A stretch of 64,000 nucleotides of DNA, from contig QJNS01000155.1 of assembly GCA_004154925.1 (NCBI GenBank), forward strand, positions 1 through 64,000, read 5' to 3'. The notes below the pieces were generated by a model. It worked only from the letters and a program-made list of their open reading frames with translations. It had not been told where the DNA came from and did no database searches. Origin of the DNA: Monosporascus cannonballus. Taxonomy: Eukaryota; Ascomycota; Sordariomycetes; Xylariales. Shown here piece after piece: positions 38,015-53,347 of the stretch. Every line of letters begins with the position of its first letter. Positions within the stretch are counted from its first letter, which is position 1. Both the position numbers and the translations under genes were made by a program.

Positions 38015-41000
38015 TACGATATTCTTTTTTCCAGGATTTTTATTTTTAAAGATCAAATTATTTATTTGTTAATTTTGATACGTAACTTTTTTTTATATTT
38101 ATTTTATTAGGTCGTATTAAAAAAACTTATTTTCGTAAACGTATAAACGTTTTAATTTTAAAATATTTTTTTTTATTTTTATTACCCAAAAAAGTACAAA
38201 ATATAAAGTTATTCGGAGCTTTTTAAAATATATGTATTATATTTATTACGGCGGTTTCTATAATATATTCGGCCTTTTAAAATTAAGTATTAAAATTATT
38301 TAAATAAAGAAAATCGTTTAAAACATAAAAAGAAATAGATTTGCAAAATATTATAAACGGTTATTAACAAGCTGGACCATTTACAAAAATAAAGACGGCT
38401 ACTTTGTTATCGTAATATCGAAAATTTTATCGGGGTATTAAAAGTACGAAAATTATAAAGAAATTTAAACGCTTAAAAAAAGAAATAATAATAATTAAAA
38501 GTTATTATTGCAATTATTACGTTAACGCAAGCCGCGGTCAATTAGTCCGATATCCCGGTTATTAACTAGTTGACTATTAACTAAGATGCGTTTATCGTTA
38601 TTAATAAAAGTTGTTTAATAGGTACTAGGTATTAATAAGATTTTTGGCAGATTTTTAAATGTTTTCGGAATCCGGGTATTTTTTTAACTTAATTAAATGT
38701 TAGGTAAATCCGTTTTATTTCCATATATTGAAATTGTTTTCTATTTCGTATGCTTATTTGCCCTTTATTTTTATATCCTTTGATATCGTATATATTTTAA
38801 TTATATCCGTTATTAATTTAAATAACTAAATATAAAAAATTAAATAAACTTTAATTTTTGTTAAAAAGCTTAATTAATAATTGTTTTTTAATAATTTTTT
38901 TTAGCAATTTTATATGAACCGATATATTTGAAATCGAGTTTTTTTTAAATTATAATACTTATTTATTTAATTCGTTATAAATTCTAATTCTACTATTATC
39001 TTCTAATATAACTATTATAATTATTTTAATATAAAGATTACTTTGATATTAATTAGACTGTTATTGCGTATTTTTTTGTAAACCTTTAGAATAAAATCAA
39101 TATTTGCGTTTCCTGGTATTATTTTAATATTTTCGTAATAATTGGTATTATAAGTTCATTAAGTAATAAGTAATTTTTTAACTTAATTATTTATTTGTAA
39201 TTAATATAATATCGCAAATAAAATTTTAAAATTTAGTTTATCTGTTTTATTTATTTATTTGTTTAAAGTTTAAATATGTTAAATAATTTATAATATAGGC
39301 CGATTTGCATTATTAGGCTTTGTTAAAATTTAAATGCAAATATGCATCCTTTATTTAAAATAACTTCTATTAATAATTCGTATATATTAAAAATATATCT
39401 TAGAAAAATATGTGCTAATTATTTGGCGTTTATATTCTCGTAATATGGTACAAAATAAGAAAATTTTGTAAATCGATCGACGATTACGAAACTGCTGTCG
39501 TAATATATTTTTATAATTAAATTTTTTAACATAAGAAATTTAGTAATAAAATCGAATATAATTAAATATTATGGTCGTTTTGTAATTAATAATAACCGTA
39601 ATTTTCTGTATAATTTATATTATTGAATCCTTGTTTTAGCATAAATATCATATTGTCGTATAACTTTTTATATCGTTAATTTTATTTTAGGAAAGAAATA
39701 TGTACGTTAAAACCGGTTTAAAAATTTGTAAATCCTTGGATATTTATGTAACCAATATTCGTGTATATTTCGTACTAAATCTTTCTGATAGTTTTCTAAA
39801 ACTTATATTTTATTTATTTTTTGATTTTTTTAAAAACCGTTTTTATGTTACGGGATTTTCTAATATATATTAAAAGGTACTGTCCGAATTATCGCAATTT
39901 GTAGTAAACGTAAATACTTTTTTATAATAATATTAAAAATTATACGGCTAATTTTAATTAATTTCTTTTTAAGATTTGGTTACTTATTTAAAATATTTAC
40001 TTTATTATTTTTTAAGTATTTTTTACAAATAATAACGAAATCGAAATTCGCCAATTTTTTCGCATAAAGAAATTATTATTTTGTAAGTTCCTTAATCGTA
40101 ATAAATCGGATAAGATTTTAATTATCTGTATAAATCTTAACCTTGTATAAGTTTTTCTTTAAAAAATACCTAAATTTTCGGAATACCATAATAATAGCTA
40201 TATATTTTTTATTTAGAATACTTTAATTAAGCTTAGCTTCTTTTAATTTATTTAAAAAATGTAATAAAATATAATTTACCTTAATTATTTCGTTATTTAA
40301 TTATTACGTTTAACGCGTAATCCGAATTATGGGTTTTTAATTTAACGTGGCGGTTTAAATTATATATAATTAATCCTGGCTTGTTAATAATCGTATTCTT
40401 AATATTCTAGAATGTTTTTTCCGTTTCGGACGTTTATTTGAATTCTTTTTTTTTCGTAAAATTCGTTAAGAGTGTAATTATTTTGTTAAAGTTTCTAATA
40501 AATTTTCTATAATAGTAAGCAAATCTAAAAAATGCTTATATTTCCTTGACCGTAATTAGCGTTTGCTATTCTGTAATTACAGCAATTTTCTTGAAGTTTA
40601 TCCTAATATGTTCTAAAGTGATAATATATCCCAGATATTCCATTTTCTATGTATAAAACTAATTTTTTTCTGCATTAATAAATAGCTTTACGTTTTATAA
40701 AACTTAAAGAACTTTATAAACGTATTTTATATATGTTTTTTTTATTTTTTTAAATAATGAAAATATTGTCGAGGTAATATACGACGAAGGTATTAAAATA
40801 TTTTCGTAAAATATAATTAAGTATTTGTTTAAAATTATCAATACGTTTATAAATCCTATTAATATAATTAAATACTTAAATAATTCGCATTTTATCCTAA
40901 AGGCTATTTTTATGCGTATTAATTTTTAATTTTATTAAAATTATATTTATTTTTAAGATTAAATATTATACATTATTGAATACCGTAAAGTCGTGTTTTT

Positions 41001-43993
41001 ATTTTTGTGATTAACGGTAATAATATTTGGTTTTTAACAGTAATATGGTTTAGTTATCGATAATTAATTACGAGTTGTAATTTTTCGTTTTTTTTGCTAC
41101 GAAAAAATAAGATATCTTATTAATAACTTCGAAAATCGAATTTATCTTTTTAATAACCAATTTTCTAACTATTCTTTAAAAATATGCAATTGGTTTCCGT
41201 TAAAATTATAAATAAGGTAAAACTTTATTAAGGACTTTTTTTAAAAAATTATTTTATAATTTTATTCGCTATATTCCAATAATTTCGTATTAAGCTTTTT
41301 TTGAAAAATTATTTATATTTATAATATTATAATAATATATTAATTAAGTCTTTTAACTTTTAAAGTTGTTATTTTAAGTCGTTATTTAGTTATTTTAATT
41401 TCGCTTTAATAATAATAACGATACGTTGTATTTTTTAATGCTTATTTTTTATATTTTATTCCTTTAGATAATAAGATTTTTATCGTATCCTTATGCCTAT
41501 ATTTGTCGCCATTTCTGATCAAATATTAACATTTCAATATTTTTTATCTTTTAATAAGGTATAAAATAAATTTTATATAATTAATCCTTTTATGAATTAA
41601 GATTTCGTACTGGCGTACTTATAATAATTTTAAGATTATATTGTAATTCTTAAATAAACAACATCGAAATTAATTATTTAATATTATTCTTAAATAAACA
41701 TCTCGAAATAATTAATTTTGCATATAATTTTTTCGTTATCGTAAACGAATTTTTAATTTTCGGTATTTATCGTTATATAAAGTTTTAATTTATATTTTTA
41801 TAATTATTTAAACTCGTTAACTATATTTAATATAATATAATTTTCGCCCAAAGTTTTACAGTTTATCATTACAATATATTAATATGTTCCGATTTATGTA
41901 TTTAAAATAATTAGTTTATTAACCGCTTTTATTATTACGTTTAAAACCTTTTTTAAGAATTCTTTTTAATGTTTTTAAGTTTTGTTATTTTGCGGCTTTT
42001 TTATAAATAACCTTTTTCTTTTAATTTTTATTCGAATTTATCGAACTTTATTTATATTTCTATATTTAACATATTAAATTACCGTATTTATTATTATTAC
42101 CGCCATATTATTTCTTGAAATTATATTAATTATTTTTAATTTTGTTATACCTTTTTTCTTATTAGGTAAATTGTTTTTTATATTTTCGATTATATCTTAT
42201 TATACGTTATATTAAATATCGTTTCAGAATTTTCGTATAAATTAACGTATTTTTTAATATCATTTTTTTGTAAAGGTTTATAATAAATATTAATTAAAAA
42301 TAAAAATTTATATTACTTTTTAATAATATTTCTTTTACTGTATACTGGATTAAATCTTTTTTTATTTAGTAAATATATTATTAATAATAAATAAAAAGAC
42401 TTTTTTACAAATATTATTTTTTCTCGGATTACAATTTTGTTTCGGCTAATTATTAAATATTTTTAAAGGTATAAATTAAAAATATCGATATTATTATTTA
42501 TTATATTTATTATTATCGATTCGGTTTAAAAAATCGAATCTCTTATAATATATATAGGTAATCCGGCCGTAAATACATTATATTTATTTTTCGTAAATAG
42601 AATATTGTCGTTATTAACATTATATAATATATATTTTATTATAACTATTAAAAGTTTTTAGATAAATTTCTTTTATTTAATCCTAATATTTATATAATTA
42701 TTTTTATAATACTTTTTATTATGTTTGTAATATTTATTAGGCTAGTGTTTTAAGTTTTCGCATTTTCTGTCAAATTTTTATCGTAATAACCTTTAATAAA
42801 CTTTTCGCCATAAGGGACCTGGTACGTATTTAGGCCGAATTATGTTAATAAATTTTCTTTCGTTTTTCTGAAATTTTTTTAGATTATCTCTTAAGTACCG
42901 GTTTTTAGTTATTTTAACGAGGTTTCTGAAGTACCTTATATTACGCTACCTTATACTTTATTTTGTTATAATTAAAATATTTGGTTTAACTTTAATCCTT
43001 TTTGTAAATAGCTTTTAATTTTATAGGCTTTAGGTTTATACCGTACGAAATATTATTACGTCGAAAAACGTTAATATTAATTATATATCGGAATTTGTTA
43101 TTTTTTTAATACCCTTAATATATTAAACGTATTATTAATTATTAATCTCAATTGTTATAATAATATGATCCGATAAATAATTAGGCCGATTAAGTTTATA
43201 AAATTTCTTTTATATTTCTTTTTTTAAGCCGTCGAAAAATTTAGCTATTAATATTTTTTATATTCGATTTAATTTAAAGATTAATTAAACAAATATATTA
43301 CTTTAAATAAATATTAATCGTTTTTATCGTAATTATTAGAGTTATATTTCGGCTTTTATTTTTTCATTTATTATTTCAAAAATGCTTATTAATATTTATT
43401 TAAATTATTTATAATAATTATAAATTTATATAATTTCCTGATTTCGTTTTTCGATTAATAAAATAACGTATTTTCTTATAACGGGCCTAAATCAAATAAC
43501 CGTATTTTCGGTAAATTATTCGATTGCGAACCTAATTCATATAATAAACGTAATAAATCGAATAAGAAAATATCCGAAATCTGTTCGGCATTAAATTACG
43601 AACAATTATAACTTAATTAAGGCTCTATCGAAAAGTTCTAATTTGGAAAACTTAAAAACTTTTTTTTTAGCTTTTTGGTAATATTTAACTAAATATCTTA
43701 ACTTATTTAAAAGAGTTTTCCGGTTTCGGAAGTTTTTTTAAGTTTTTTATAGCCGGTTTAAAAAGATATTATAAAGTTATTATTATTTTACTTAAATTAA
43801 AAAATGCGCTTATTTATAATATTTAAACGTCGAAAGATTTCTTTGCGAAAAAAGCAAAACTTTTTTTTCGGATTTTATTTTAATATTCAAATTATTTAAG
43901 ATTTAATAAACGGATTATTCGGGCTATATAATAATAAATATAATACTAATAATATTACTTAACATTGAATAATATTATTAAATAAAAATTTAT

Positions 43994-44389
43994 AACCTAT
44001 AATAATTAATTATTTAATTAATTATTAAACGCTAATTATTTAAATTTATATTAATAAATATATTATAAGAAATTAAATAAGAAATATAATAATAAATTAT
44101 ATTTTATAATACCAAAAATACTTTACATAATAATGGTTTATTATAAATTAAAACTATTTAAATTATAAAAATAATAAATGTATATATTTTTATTTTAACT
44201 TAAAATATTTAAATAGTTTAAACCTTTAAGTTCGTTAAATCTTTTAAGCTTTTTAACCGGCTTAAGGGGTTTAAAATATTTTATACCTTAAAACTTTTAA
44301 GTTATTTACGTAATATCTTGGCGATAATCGGGTTTCGTCATTTTCGTAAGCTCGACCGTCTGTAAAAAAGCTAAGACCGTTAGGTTATA
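43994..44389 (-). repeat. 5' LTR of element I
   Basis: Partner of the LTR at 37,617-38,014. Most differences between the two are C-to-T or G-to-A type, this copy being the more mutated. The internal sequence just below 43,994 is shared with the sequence next to the LTR at 58,712. Confidence 0.8.
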
Positions 44390-44769
44390 AAAATAACCGC
44401 TTTATACGTTAATTTATTTATTGATTTTTTTCCTTATTAAAAATTTTGAATATTATTTTTAAAAATTTAAAAAATTATTTTTTATTCGTTAAAACTTGCG
44501 TTTTCGAACGATATATAATTTCCGGCTTAATTCTGTATAGCGTAAATAATTAAAAAAATAAAGCGTAAAAAATCCTTACGTTTAACTTTTAAAGATTACC
44601 GGATTAACAAATAATATATATTACGTTATATCCGAGATATATTAAGGAAAAAAAGGTTAATAAGATTTATTAAAAGCTATTACCAATTTAGAAGAAAGCT
44701 TTAACTTATTCAGTTATTGTATAGGATTAATTTAGTTATATGTTACTTTATAAGCAATTTTGTATTATG

Positions 44770-46303
44770 ATCGAACGGTTTTAATTTCGTTACAAACGGT
44801 TGAGGCTATAAGAAAAGCTAAATCTAACCCAAGCCAAAATATTACGTACTTAGCTCAAAAGATTTAAGGTATTAAATACTTTAAACCCTTAAGTTAACCG
44901 AAATTTTTAAAAGACTTAAAGGGTTTAAAGGCTTAAATCGTTTAAATATTTTGAATTAAAATAAAAATATAAATAATTGTTATATTTATAATGTAAATAA
45001 GTTTAGTTTATAGTAATAAATTATGATTTGAAATATTTTTAATATTATATAATATAATATATTAATATATTTATTAAATAAATTTTTATTTTGTACTATT
45101 ATTAATCTTTGAATAATATCGTTAATATTATGTTTATTAGCAAATAGCCTAAATAATTCACATACCAGGTTCCTAATAATTCGAATATTAAAATAAAATT
45201 CGAAAAAAAGAAATAATTTCGTTTTTTTCGAAACTTTTCTTCGACGTTTAGATATTATAAATAAACGTATTATTCAGCTTAAAAAGGACAAAAATAATCT
45301 TACAACGTCCTTTTAAGCCGCTTATAAAAAGTTTAAAAATAAAAGGTTTTAAAATTAAAAAGCTTTTTCGAACGAATTAAATTATATAATTAAATTTTAT
45401 CAAAAAACCAAGAAAAGCTTTTAAATTTTATAAACCAAAATTTTTTAATAAAGCCTTAATTAAATTATACTTATTTTTAATTTAATATCGAATTTACTTT
45501 AAGTATTTTCTTATTTAACTTATTATACTTATTATATACGTTGAATTTGTAGTTAAATAACTTATCGAAAATATAATTATCTTGTTTAAGCTTATTACAA
45601 AGAAATATAATATTGTACTAGCGGAAAAACAAAATTCGAAAATAATGCAAATTTATAATAATTACGAATAATTTAAATAAATATTACAGAAAATTTTCGA
45701 AATAATAAACGAAAAAGCAAAAGTCGAAATACAGATCAAATATTCACAATAAAAGAAATTAATATCTAATTACGGTAATATATTTATTCAACTGATATTT
45801 AAATTAAATTAAATACAAAAAAGATTAATAATTTAATATTTCGATAATTTAAACAAATATAAAAAAACTTTTTAAACTTAATTAATTCGATTATTGATCC
45901 AATCATATCGTTATAATAATTAAAATTAACGACAAGCAATATGCTAAACGTATTAAAAATATTAAAAAAATATAATACTAAACTTTAATATACAGCTAAT
46001 ATCGATACTTTTTAACGTAATAATATTTTTCACGATATAGAACTAAGACCTATAAAACTTAAAATAATATAAAAAAAGACGTTAAAATTAAATTAAATAT
46101 TTTAACTATAATAAAATAAAATAAAAGATAGAGTAATATAAGGCATTTAAAAAACCCCGTTAAGATAACTAGAAACCTATGTCTAAAAAACAATCTAAAA
46201 AATTTAAAAAATTAAAGCGAATTTATTAATAAAATTCGAACTAAGTACGTATTAGGCTTATTATAACGAAAAATTCAATAAGAAATATAAAAAGCAAAAA
46301 AAT
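44770..46303 (+). mobile_element. Element II, 5' part: LTR and gag in plus orientation
   Basis: About 44,770-45,090 is an inverted copy of the element I type LTR (it matches the reverse complement of 44,100-44,389). It is followed by plus-strand sequence matching the reverse complement of the gag region of element I. The match stops at about 46,303, where a minus-orientation LTR begins. The missing middle (protease and reverse transcriptase) does not reappear; the 3' part of a plus-strand copy resumes at about 50,660. No intact ORF. Confidence 0.65.
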
Positions 46304-49300
46304 TAACTTATAAAGGCTTAATAATTTAACCAATTATTTAACCTTAATCATACGGGTTTATATTAATAAAAGTATTATAAAAAACTAAATAATCAATATT
46401 ATAAGGTATTAAATTACGTAATACCAAAAATACCTTAAATAACTAATTAATATTATAAATTAAAATTATTTAAATTATAGAAATAATAAATATATTATAT
46501 TTATTTTTGGTTGCTAATTATTAATAGATTATTATGTTTTGCGTAATTTTAATAATTTTAATTTTCGTAAATTTTATAAAATTCTAATAATCTTAACTTT
46601 CGTTATATAACCCTTTTTCTAATACTCCATTTACTTTAACTATTTTCGATTATATCAAAAACGTTAAATCATAATACGATTTTTCATTTTTCAGGATTTT
46701 CGTCTCGAAAATTTTATCCGTAAATATTCAATTTATTATAACAAATTATATCAAAAGAATACGTTAAATCTTTTTTCAAGGCAAAAACCGCTTAATGTAA
46801 TTCCTTAATCGCTATAATACTTTTTGCTAACGCTACCGAAATAACGCCTTATTTTTATTATAAATAAAAAAACCTGCAATACAAATTATCGGAAAATAAC
46901 TTTTTTCACTATTTGTTCCATATTAAAAATAATTAATTTAACTATAACACACAGGATATAAACTTAAAACAATTATAATATATTATTATTTAATACCGAA
47001 AACTGAAATTAAAATTAAAAGCGGTCGAAAAAAAGGTTAACTAAATCAACGTTCGTTTACGCCGTTCGCATAAACAAAAAAAATATAATATAACAAAATA
47101 ATAAAAACCGTATTTCGTAATATCGATAATCTGAAGAAATTAGAAAAATCAGAACGTTTAAAAAAACAGGTCGAACTAAAAGTTACCAAGGCTATATTAA
47201 CAAAAACCGCGCCTTTTTTCGACTAGTCTAACCTCGAATCTATTGATTAATCGTTTACCGATTAAAAAACCTTTAACCCTGCCGATTTCGGCGTTATTAA
47301 TAAAAGTTTTTTAACAAGCGCTAGGCGCCAATAAGGTTCTTGGCGAGTTCTCAGGTGTTTTCGAAATCCGGGTACTTTTTTACTTAATTAGGTACTAGGT
47401 AAATCCGTCTTATTTTCGCATATCAAAATTTTTTTCCATTTTATATATTTATTCGTCTTTTATCTCCACATCGTTTTATGCTATATACACCTTAATTATA
47501 TTCGTTGTTGATTTAAATAAAAAAATATAAAAAATTAAATAAAATTTAATTTTTCAAAAAATATTTTAAATAATAATTATCTTTTAAGATTTTCTTAATA
47601 AATTTATATAAATACATATACTTAAAATCGAATTTTTTAAAGTTATTTTGTTTAAATATTTTTATTAATAAAAAAACCGTTTTCCCTTTTTCGAAAATTA
47701 AATCTTTTAATTTTTTTAGTTATAATATTTACTTATTTAATTTCGTACGAATTTTAATTCTATTTTTATCTTTTAATATAATTATAGTAATTATTTTAAC
47801 GTAAAAACTATTTTAATATTAATTGGATCGTTATTACCTATTTTTTATATAAATATTTAAAGTAAAACTAAAATTTACGTTTACAAATATTATTTTAATA
47901 CTTTTATAATAACTGGTATTATAAGTTAATTAAATAATACATATCTTTTTAACCCAAATTTTTTATTCGTAATTAATATAATATTATAAATAAATTTTGA
48001 AAATTTAGTTCGTTAGTTTTATTTATTTATTTATTTAAAATTAAATACGTTAAATAACTTATAATTTAAGCTGATTTATATTATTAGGCCTTATTAAAAC
48101 TTAAATACGAACATTAATTTTTAATTTAAAATAATTTTTCTTAGTAATCAGTATATATAAAAAATATGTATAAAAAATATATGCTTATTATTTTACGTTT
48201 GTACTTTCGTAATATAATAAGAAATAAAAAAATTTCGTAAATCGGCCGACGATTACGACAATATTATCATAATATATTCCCGTAACTGGATTTTCTGATA
48301 TAGGAAATTTAATAATAAAATCGAATATAACTAAATATTATAATTGCTTTACGACTAATAATAACTGTAATTTTCCGTATAATTTATATCAACAAACTTT
48401 TATTTTAGCGCAAATATTACATTGTTATATAACATTTTATATTATTAATTTTATTTTAAAAAAAGAATATATAGGTTAAGGCCGTTTTAAAGCTTTATAA
48501 ATCTCTAGATATTCCTTTAATTAATATTCGTATATATTTTGTATTAAATCCTTTTGGTATTTTTCTCGAATTTGTATTTTATTTATTCTTTGGTTTTTTT
48601 AGAAAATTATTGTTATACTATTAAATTTTCTAATATATATCAAAAAGTATTATCTAAATTATCGCAATTTATCGCGAGCATAAATATCCTTTTATAATAA
48701 TATCGAAAATTATATAATTAACTTTAACTAATTTTTTTTAAAATTTGGTTACTTATTTAAGATATTTGCTTTGTTATTTTCTAAATTTTTCTTGTAAATA
48801 ATAACGAAATCGAAATTCACTAATTTTTTCGCGTAACGAAGTTATTATTCTATAAATTCTCTGGTCGTAATAAATGAAATAAAATTTTAATAATCCGTAT
48901 AAATCTTAATCTGATATAAATTTCCCTTTAAAAATACCTATATTTTTAAAATGCTATAATAATAACCATGAATTCCATATTTAAAATACCGTACTTAAGT
49001 TATGCTCCTTTTAATTTTTATAAAAAAATATAATAAAATATAATTTATCTTAATTATTTCATTATTTAATTATTACGCTTAATACGTAATACGAAATATC
49101 GGTTTTTAATTTAACGAAACGGTTTAAATCGTATATAATTAATATTAATTCGTCAGTAATCGTATTCTTAATATTTTAAAATACGTTTTTCATATCTAGC
49201 ATTTATTTCAACTTTTTTTCGTAAGGTTTATTAAAGGTATAATTATTTTACAAAAATTATAAATGAATTTCCTATAATAATTAGCGAATCCAAAAAATAC

Positions 49301-50660
49301 CTATACCTTTTTAACCGTAATTGGGGTTTATTATTCTGTGATTATACAGATTTGTTTTGGAATCCATCCTAATATATTTTAAATATTCCACTTCTTATAC
49401 GTAAAATTAACTTTTTTCTATATTAACAAATAATCTTATATTTTCTAAAGTTTAAAGAATTTTATAAACGTATTTTACATATATTTTTTTATATCTTTAA
49501 GAAAATAAGCATATTATCGAGATAATATATATCGAAAATATCGAAATATTATTATAATATATAATAAACTATCCACTGGAAAATTATTACTATGTTCGTA
49601 AATCTTATTGGCGTAACTAAGTACTTAAATAATCCGTATTTCGTTTTAAAGGTTATTTTTTATTCATATTATTTCTTAGTCTTAATAAGATTATATCTAT
49701 ATTTAAAATTGAATATTATAAATTATTTCGCTTCATAAAATCGGTTTTTTATTTTTATAATTAAAAGTAATAATATTCAATTTTTAAAAATAATATTATT
49801 CAGTTGTCGATAATTAACTATAAGTTATAATTTTTTATTTTTCTTAAATACGAAAAATATAAGATATTTTGCTAATAATTTCGAAAGTTAAATTTATTCT
49901 TTTTATAACCGATCTTCCAAGTATTTCTTAAAAATACATAACTTATTTCCGTTAAAGTTATAATTGGATAAAATTTCGTTAAAAATCCTTTTTTAAAGAT
50001 TATCTTATAATTTTATTCGTTATATTCTAATAATTTCGTAGTAATCATTTTTTTAAATAAAAGCTATTCGTATTTATAATATTATAGTAATATATTAATT
50101 AAATTTGTTAATTTTTGGAGCTATTATTTTAAACCGTTATGTAATTGCTTTAATTCCGCTTTAATAATAATAACGATATGTTGTATTTTTTTGAATATTT
50201 ATTTTTTTATATTTTATTTCTTTAAATAATACAGTTTTTATCGTATCTTTATACTTATATTTATTGCTATCTTCGATCGAATATTAAAATTTTAATTTTT
50301 TTTCTTATTTACTAATAAAGTATAATACGAACTTTATTTAGTTAATTTTTTATTAGTCAAAATTTCGTACTGGTGTATTTATGGTAATCCTAAAATCATA
50401 TCGTAATTTTTAAGTAAAATAATGTTAAAGTTAATTATTTGACATCGTTTTTAAATAAAAATCTCGAAGTAATTTATTTCGCATATGATTTTCTCGTTAT
50501 TATAAGCGAATTCCTAAACTTTTGTATTTGTCGTTATATAAGGTTTTAATTTGTATCTTTATAATAGTTTAAGCTTATTAATTATATCTGGTATAATATA
50601 ATTCCAGCCTAAAATTCCGCAATCCATTATTGCAGTATATTAATATGTTTCGATTTGTAT
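46304..50660 (-). mobile_element. Element III: 5'-truncated minus-strand gypsy copy
   Basis: Begins with its 3' LTR (about 46,304-46,665), whose outer half matches the solo LTR at 59,129-59,505 rather than that of element I. Internal minus-strand sequence then follows element I up to the protease/RT start region and breaks off near 50,660. The reverse transcriptase box reads FDIYYLDNMLIF at 49501-49536. Gag and the 5' LTR are missing. It lies between the two halves of element II. Confidence 0.7.
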
Positions 50661-53347
50661 ATTAAAAAGAACTAAATTTAATTATAATATTTCAAATAAA
50701 AAAATTTATAATTATTATTATGGGATTCCGAAAATTCAAATACTTTTTAAAAAGAAATTTATATTAGATTAAATTTTCTATAAATTGTTAAAATTTTATC
50801 CGATTTACTATAATAAAAAAGCTTATAAAATAATAGTTAAAATATGTAAGGAAATTATTAAATTTCGATTTTGTTATTATTTTAAAAAAGGTTTAAAAAT
50901 AACAAAATAAAAACCTGAAATAAATAATTAAATTTAGAAACAGATTAATTAAAATTAGTTACATAATTTTCGATATTATTATAAAAAAATATTTATACTT
51001 ATAAAAAATTGCAATAGTTTAAATAATATTTTTCGATATATAATAGAAAATTTAAAAAATATATAAAATGTACATTTTAAATAAATATTAAAACGATTTA
51101 ATATAAAGAATGTACGAATATTAATTATACGAATATTTAGAGATTTATAAAACCTTAAAACGATTGTAACATATATATTTTTTTCTTAAAATAAAATTAA
51201 TAATATAAAAAATCATATAATAATATAATATTTGTGGCAAAACAAAAATTCGATAACATAAATTATACCGAAAATTACAATTATTATTAATCGTAATGCA
51301 ATTATAATATTTAATTATATTTGATTTTAGTATTAAATTTATTATATTAAAAATGTATTTTTAAAAATATATTAGGATAATATTGTTATAATCGTTAACG
51401 CATTTACTAAATTTTCTTATTTTTTTATTATATTATAAGGATATAAATACCGAATAAATAATATATATTTTTTAAACATATTTTTAATATATATAAATTA
51501 TTATTTAAAATAATTTTAAATAAAGGATTAATATTGATATTTAAATTTTAGCAACGTTTAATAAAATAAATCGGCCTAAATTATAAGTTATTTAATATAT
51601 TTCGACTTTAGATAAATAAATAAATAAAACGAATAAATGAAATTTTAAAAGCTTATTTACCATACTATATTAATTATATATAAAACAACTAAATTAAAAA
51701 ATTATTTATTAGTTAATTAACTTATAAAACCAATTATTACGAAAATATTAAAATAATATCAGTAAATTTAAACTTTGGTTTTATTTTAAAAATTTGCAGA
51801 AAAATACGTAATACCGATTTAATTAATACTAAAGTAATTTTTATATTAAAATAATTAGGATAATTGCATAAAAAAATAAAAACGGAATTAAAATTCGTAC
51901 GAAATTAAATAAGTAAATATTATAATTAAAAGAAATTAAAAATATTAATTTTCGAAAAGAGGAAAATAGTTTTCCTTATTATTAAAAGTATTTAAATAAA
52001 ACGACCTAATAAAAAATTTGATTTCAAATATATCGATCCATATAAAATTATTAAAGAAATCTTAGAAAATAATTATTAATTAAAACTTTTACTAAACATT
52101 AAATTTTATTTAATTTTTTAAATTTTTTCATTTAAAATAATACTAAATATATTTAAAATATAGATAATGTAAAATAACGTAAAAATAAAAAATATTCTCA
52201 ATATATAAAAATAAAGCGAATTTACTTAATATCTAATTAAATAAAAAAAATATCCGGATTCCGAAAATACCTGGAAATTTATTAAAAACCTTATTGCTAT
52301 TTAATATATATTAAAAAGTTTTTACCAATAACGACGAGCGCGTTTTAATTAATAACTGATTAATTAATAACCGGGATGTCGGGCTAATTAGCCGTAATAT
52401 ACGTTAACGTAATAACCGTAATAATAATTTCTAACTGTTTTTATTTTTTAATATTTTTATTTCTTTAATTTGTTTAATTATTAAAGTTTACGTTATACCA
52501 TAATAATACCTTTTAAACAAATTAATATTTTTTTCTTACGTAAACGAACAAAACGAAAAAAATTATTTATTTTTTTTTAGTAACGATATTAAATTTTGAA
52601 ATAAAACTGTTAAAATTTTAATAATCGTTTTTCAATAAGTACTTTCTTATATTTTAAGCGTTAATATTTACGACAAATATTTTATAAGAAAAAAATAATT
52701 ATGCCGTTATTATCGTAAGACCGATTTCGATTAATATATTCCTTTCATTTTAAAGCGTTTTTTATTATTTTATATTTTATATTTTTTGAAAAATAATAAA
52801 ACTAAGGCATAATTTCGTATTTAAATTCTTTAAAGCCTTTTATAAAGTTAATATAACGAATAGTAAAAAAACGAAAAACGTAACCAATTTTAGATATACG
52901 AGACGATATAATTAAAAGCAAAAAAAGGATATTTACTAAATGAAAAAAAGATTTAAGGGCAAGATTTTAGAAAAGGAAAAATCGTATTACGACCTAATAA
53001 ATTTCGACCTTAAAAACGGTTAAATAAGGATTATACGGACCACCTTATGAATTGCGTAATGGTAATTATTATTAAGCTAATAATTAGAAATAATTAAAGA
53101 GAATTATAAGCGATAATAATTATTACCAGCCGTATAATTATAAATAATTAATCTAAACTAAGAAAAATATATACGCTTATTATTCCATAATTTAAATAAT
53201 TTTAGCTTGCAATATAATATCGTAACCCAAGATACCTTTGGTATTACGAGACTTAATACGTTACTATATTTATTGCTTAGATTTTCACGATATTTCTGCT
53301 AATATAAACCCGTACGACTAAGGTTTAATAGTTGGTTAAACCTCTTA
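50661..53347 (+). mobile_element. Element II, 3' part: RNase H/integrase and 3' LTR in plus orientation
   Basis: From 50,661 the sequence is the reverse complement of the RNase H to integrase part of element I. The integrase C-terminal chromo-like block is readable at 52011-52070 (KKFDFKYIDPYKIIKEILEN) with a single stop just after. The 3' LTR (about 52,970-53,347) is in the opposite orientation to that of elements I and III, as expected for a plus-strand element. Heavily AT-mutated. Confidence 0.7.

Larger units (their letters stand above)
37617..44389 (-). mobile_element. Full-length degenerate Ty3/gypsy LTR retrotransposon, element I
   Basis: About 6.8 kb bounded by two same-orientation LTR copies, a usual size for a gypsy element. 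Coding sense is the minus strand. Gag-like sequence lies near 42,700-43,950. The reverse transcriptase active site reads as FVVYYLDNIFII at 40756-40791, matching the YxDD box. The integrase C-terminus reads KLDFKYIGSYKI near 38,890-38,950. Stops and frameshifts occur throughout, and composition is extremely AT-rich with many TpA, as expected after repeat-induced point mutation. No intact ORF remains. Confidence 0.85.
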
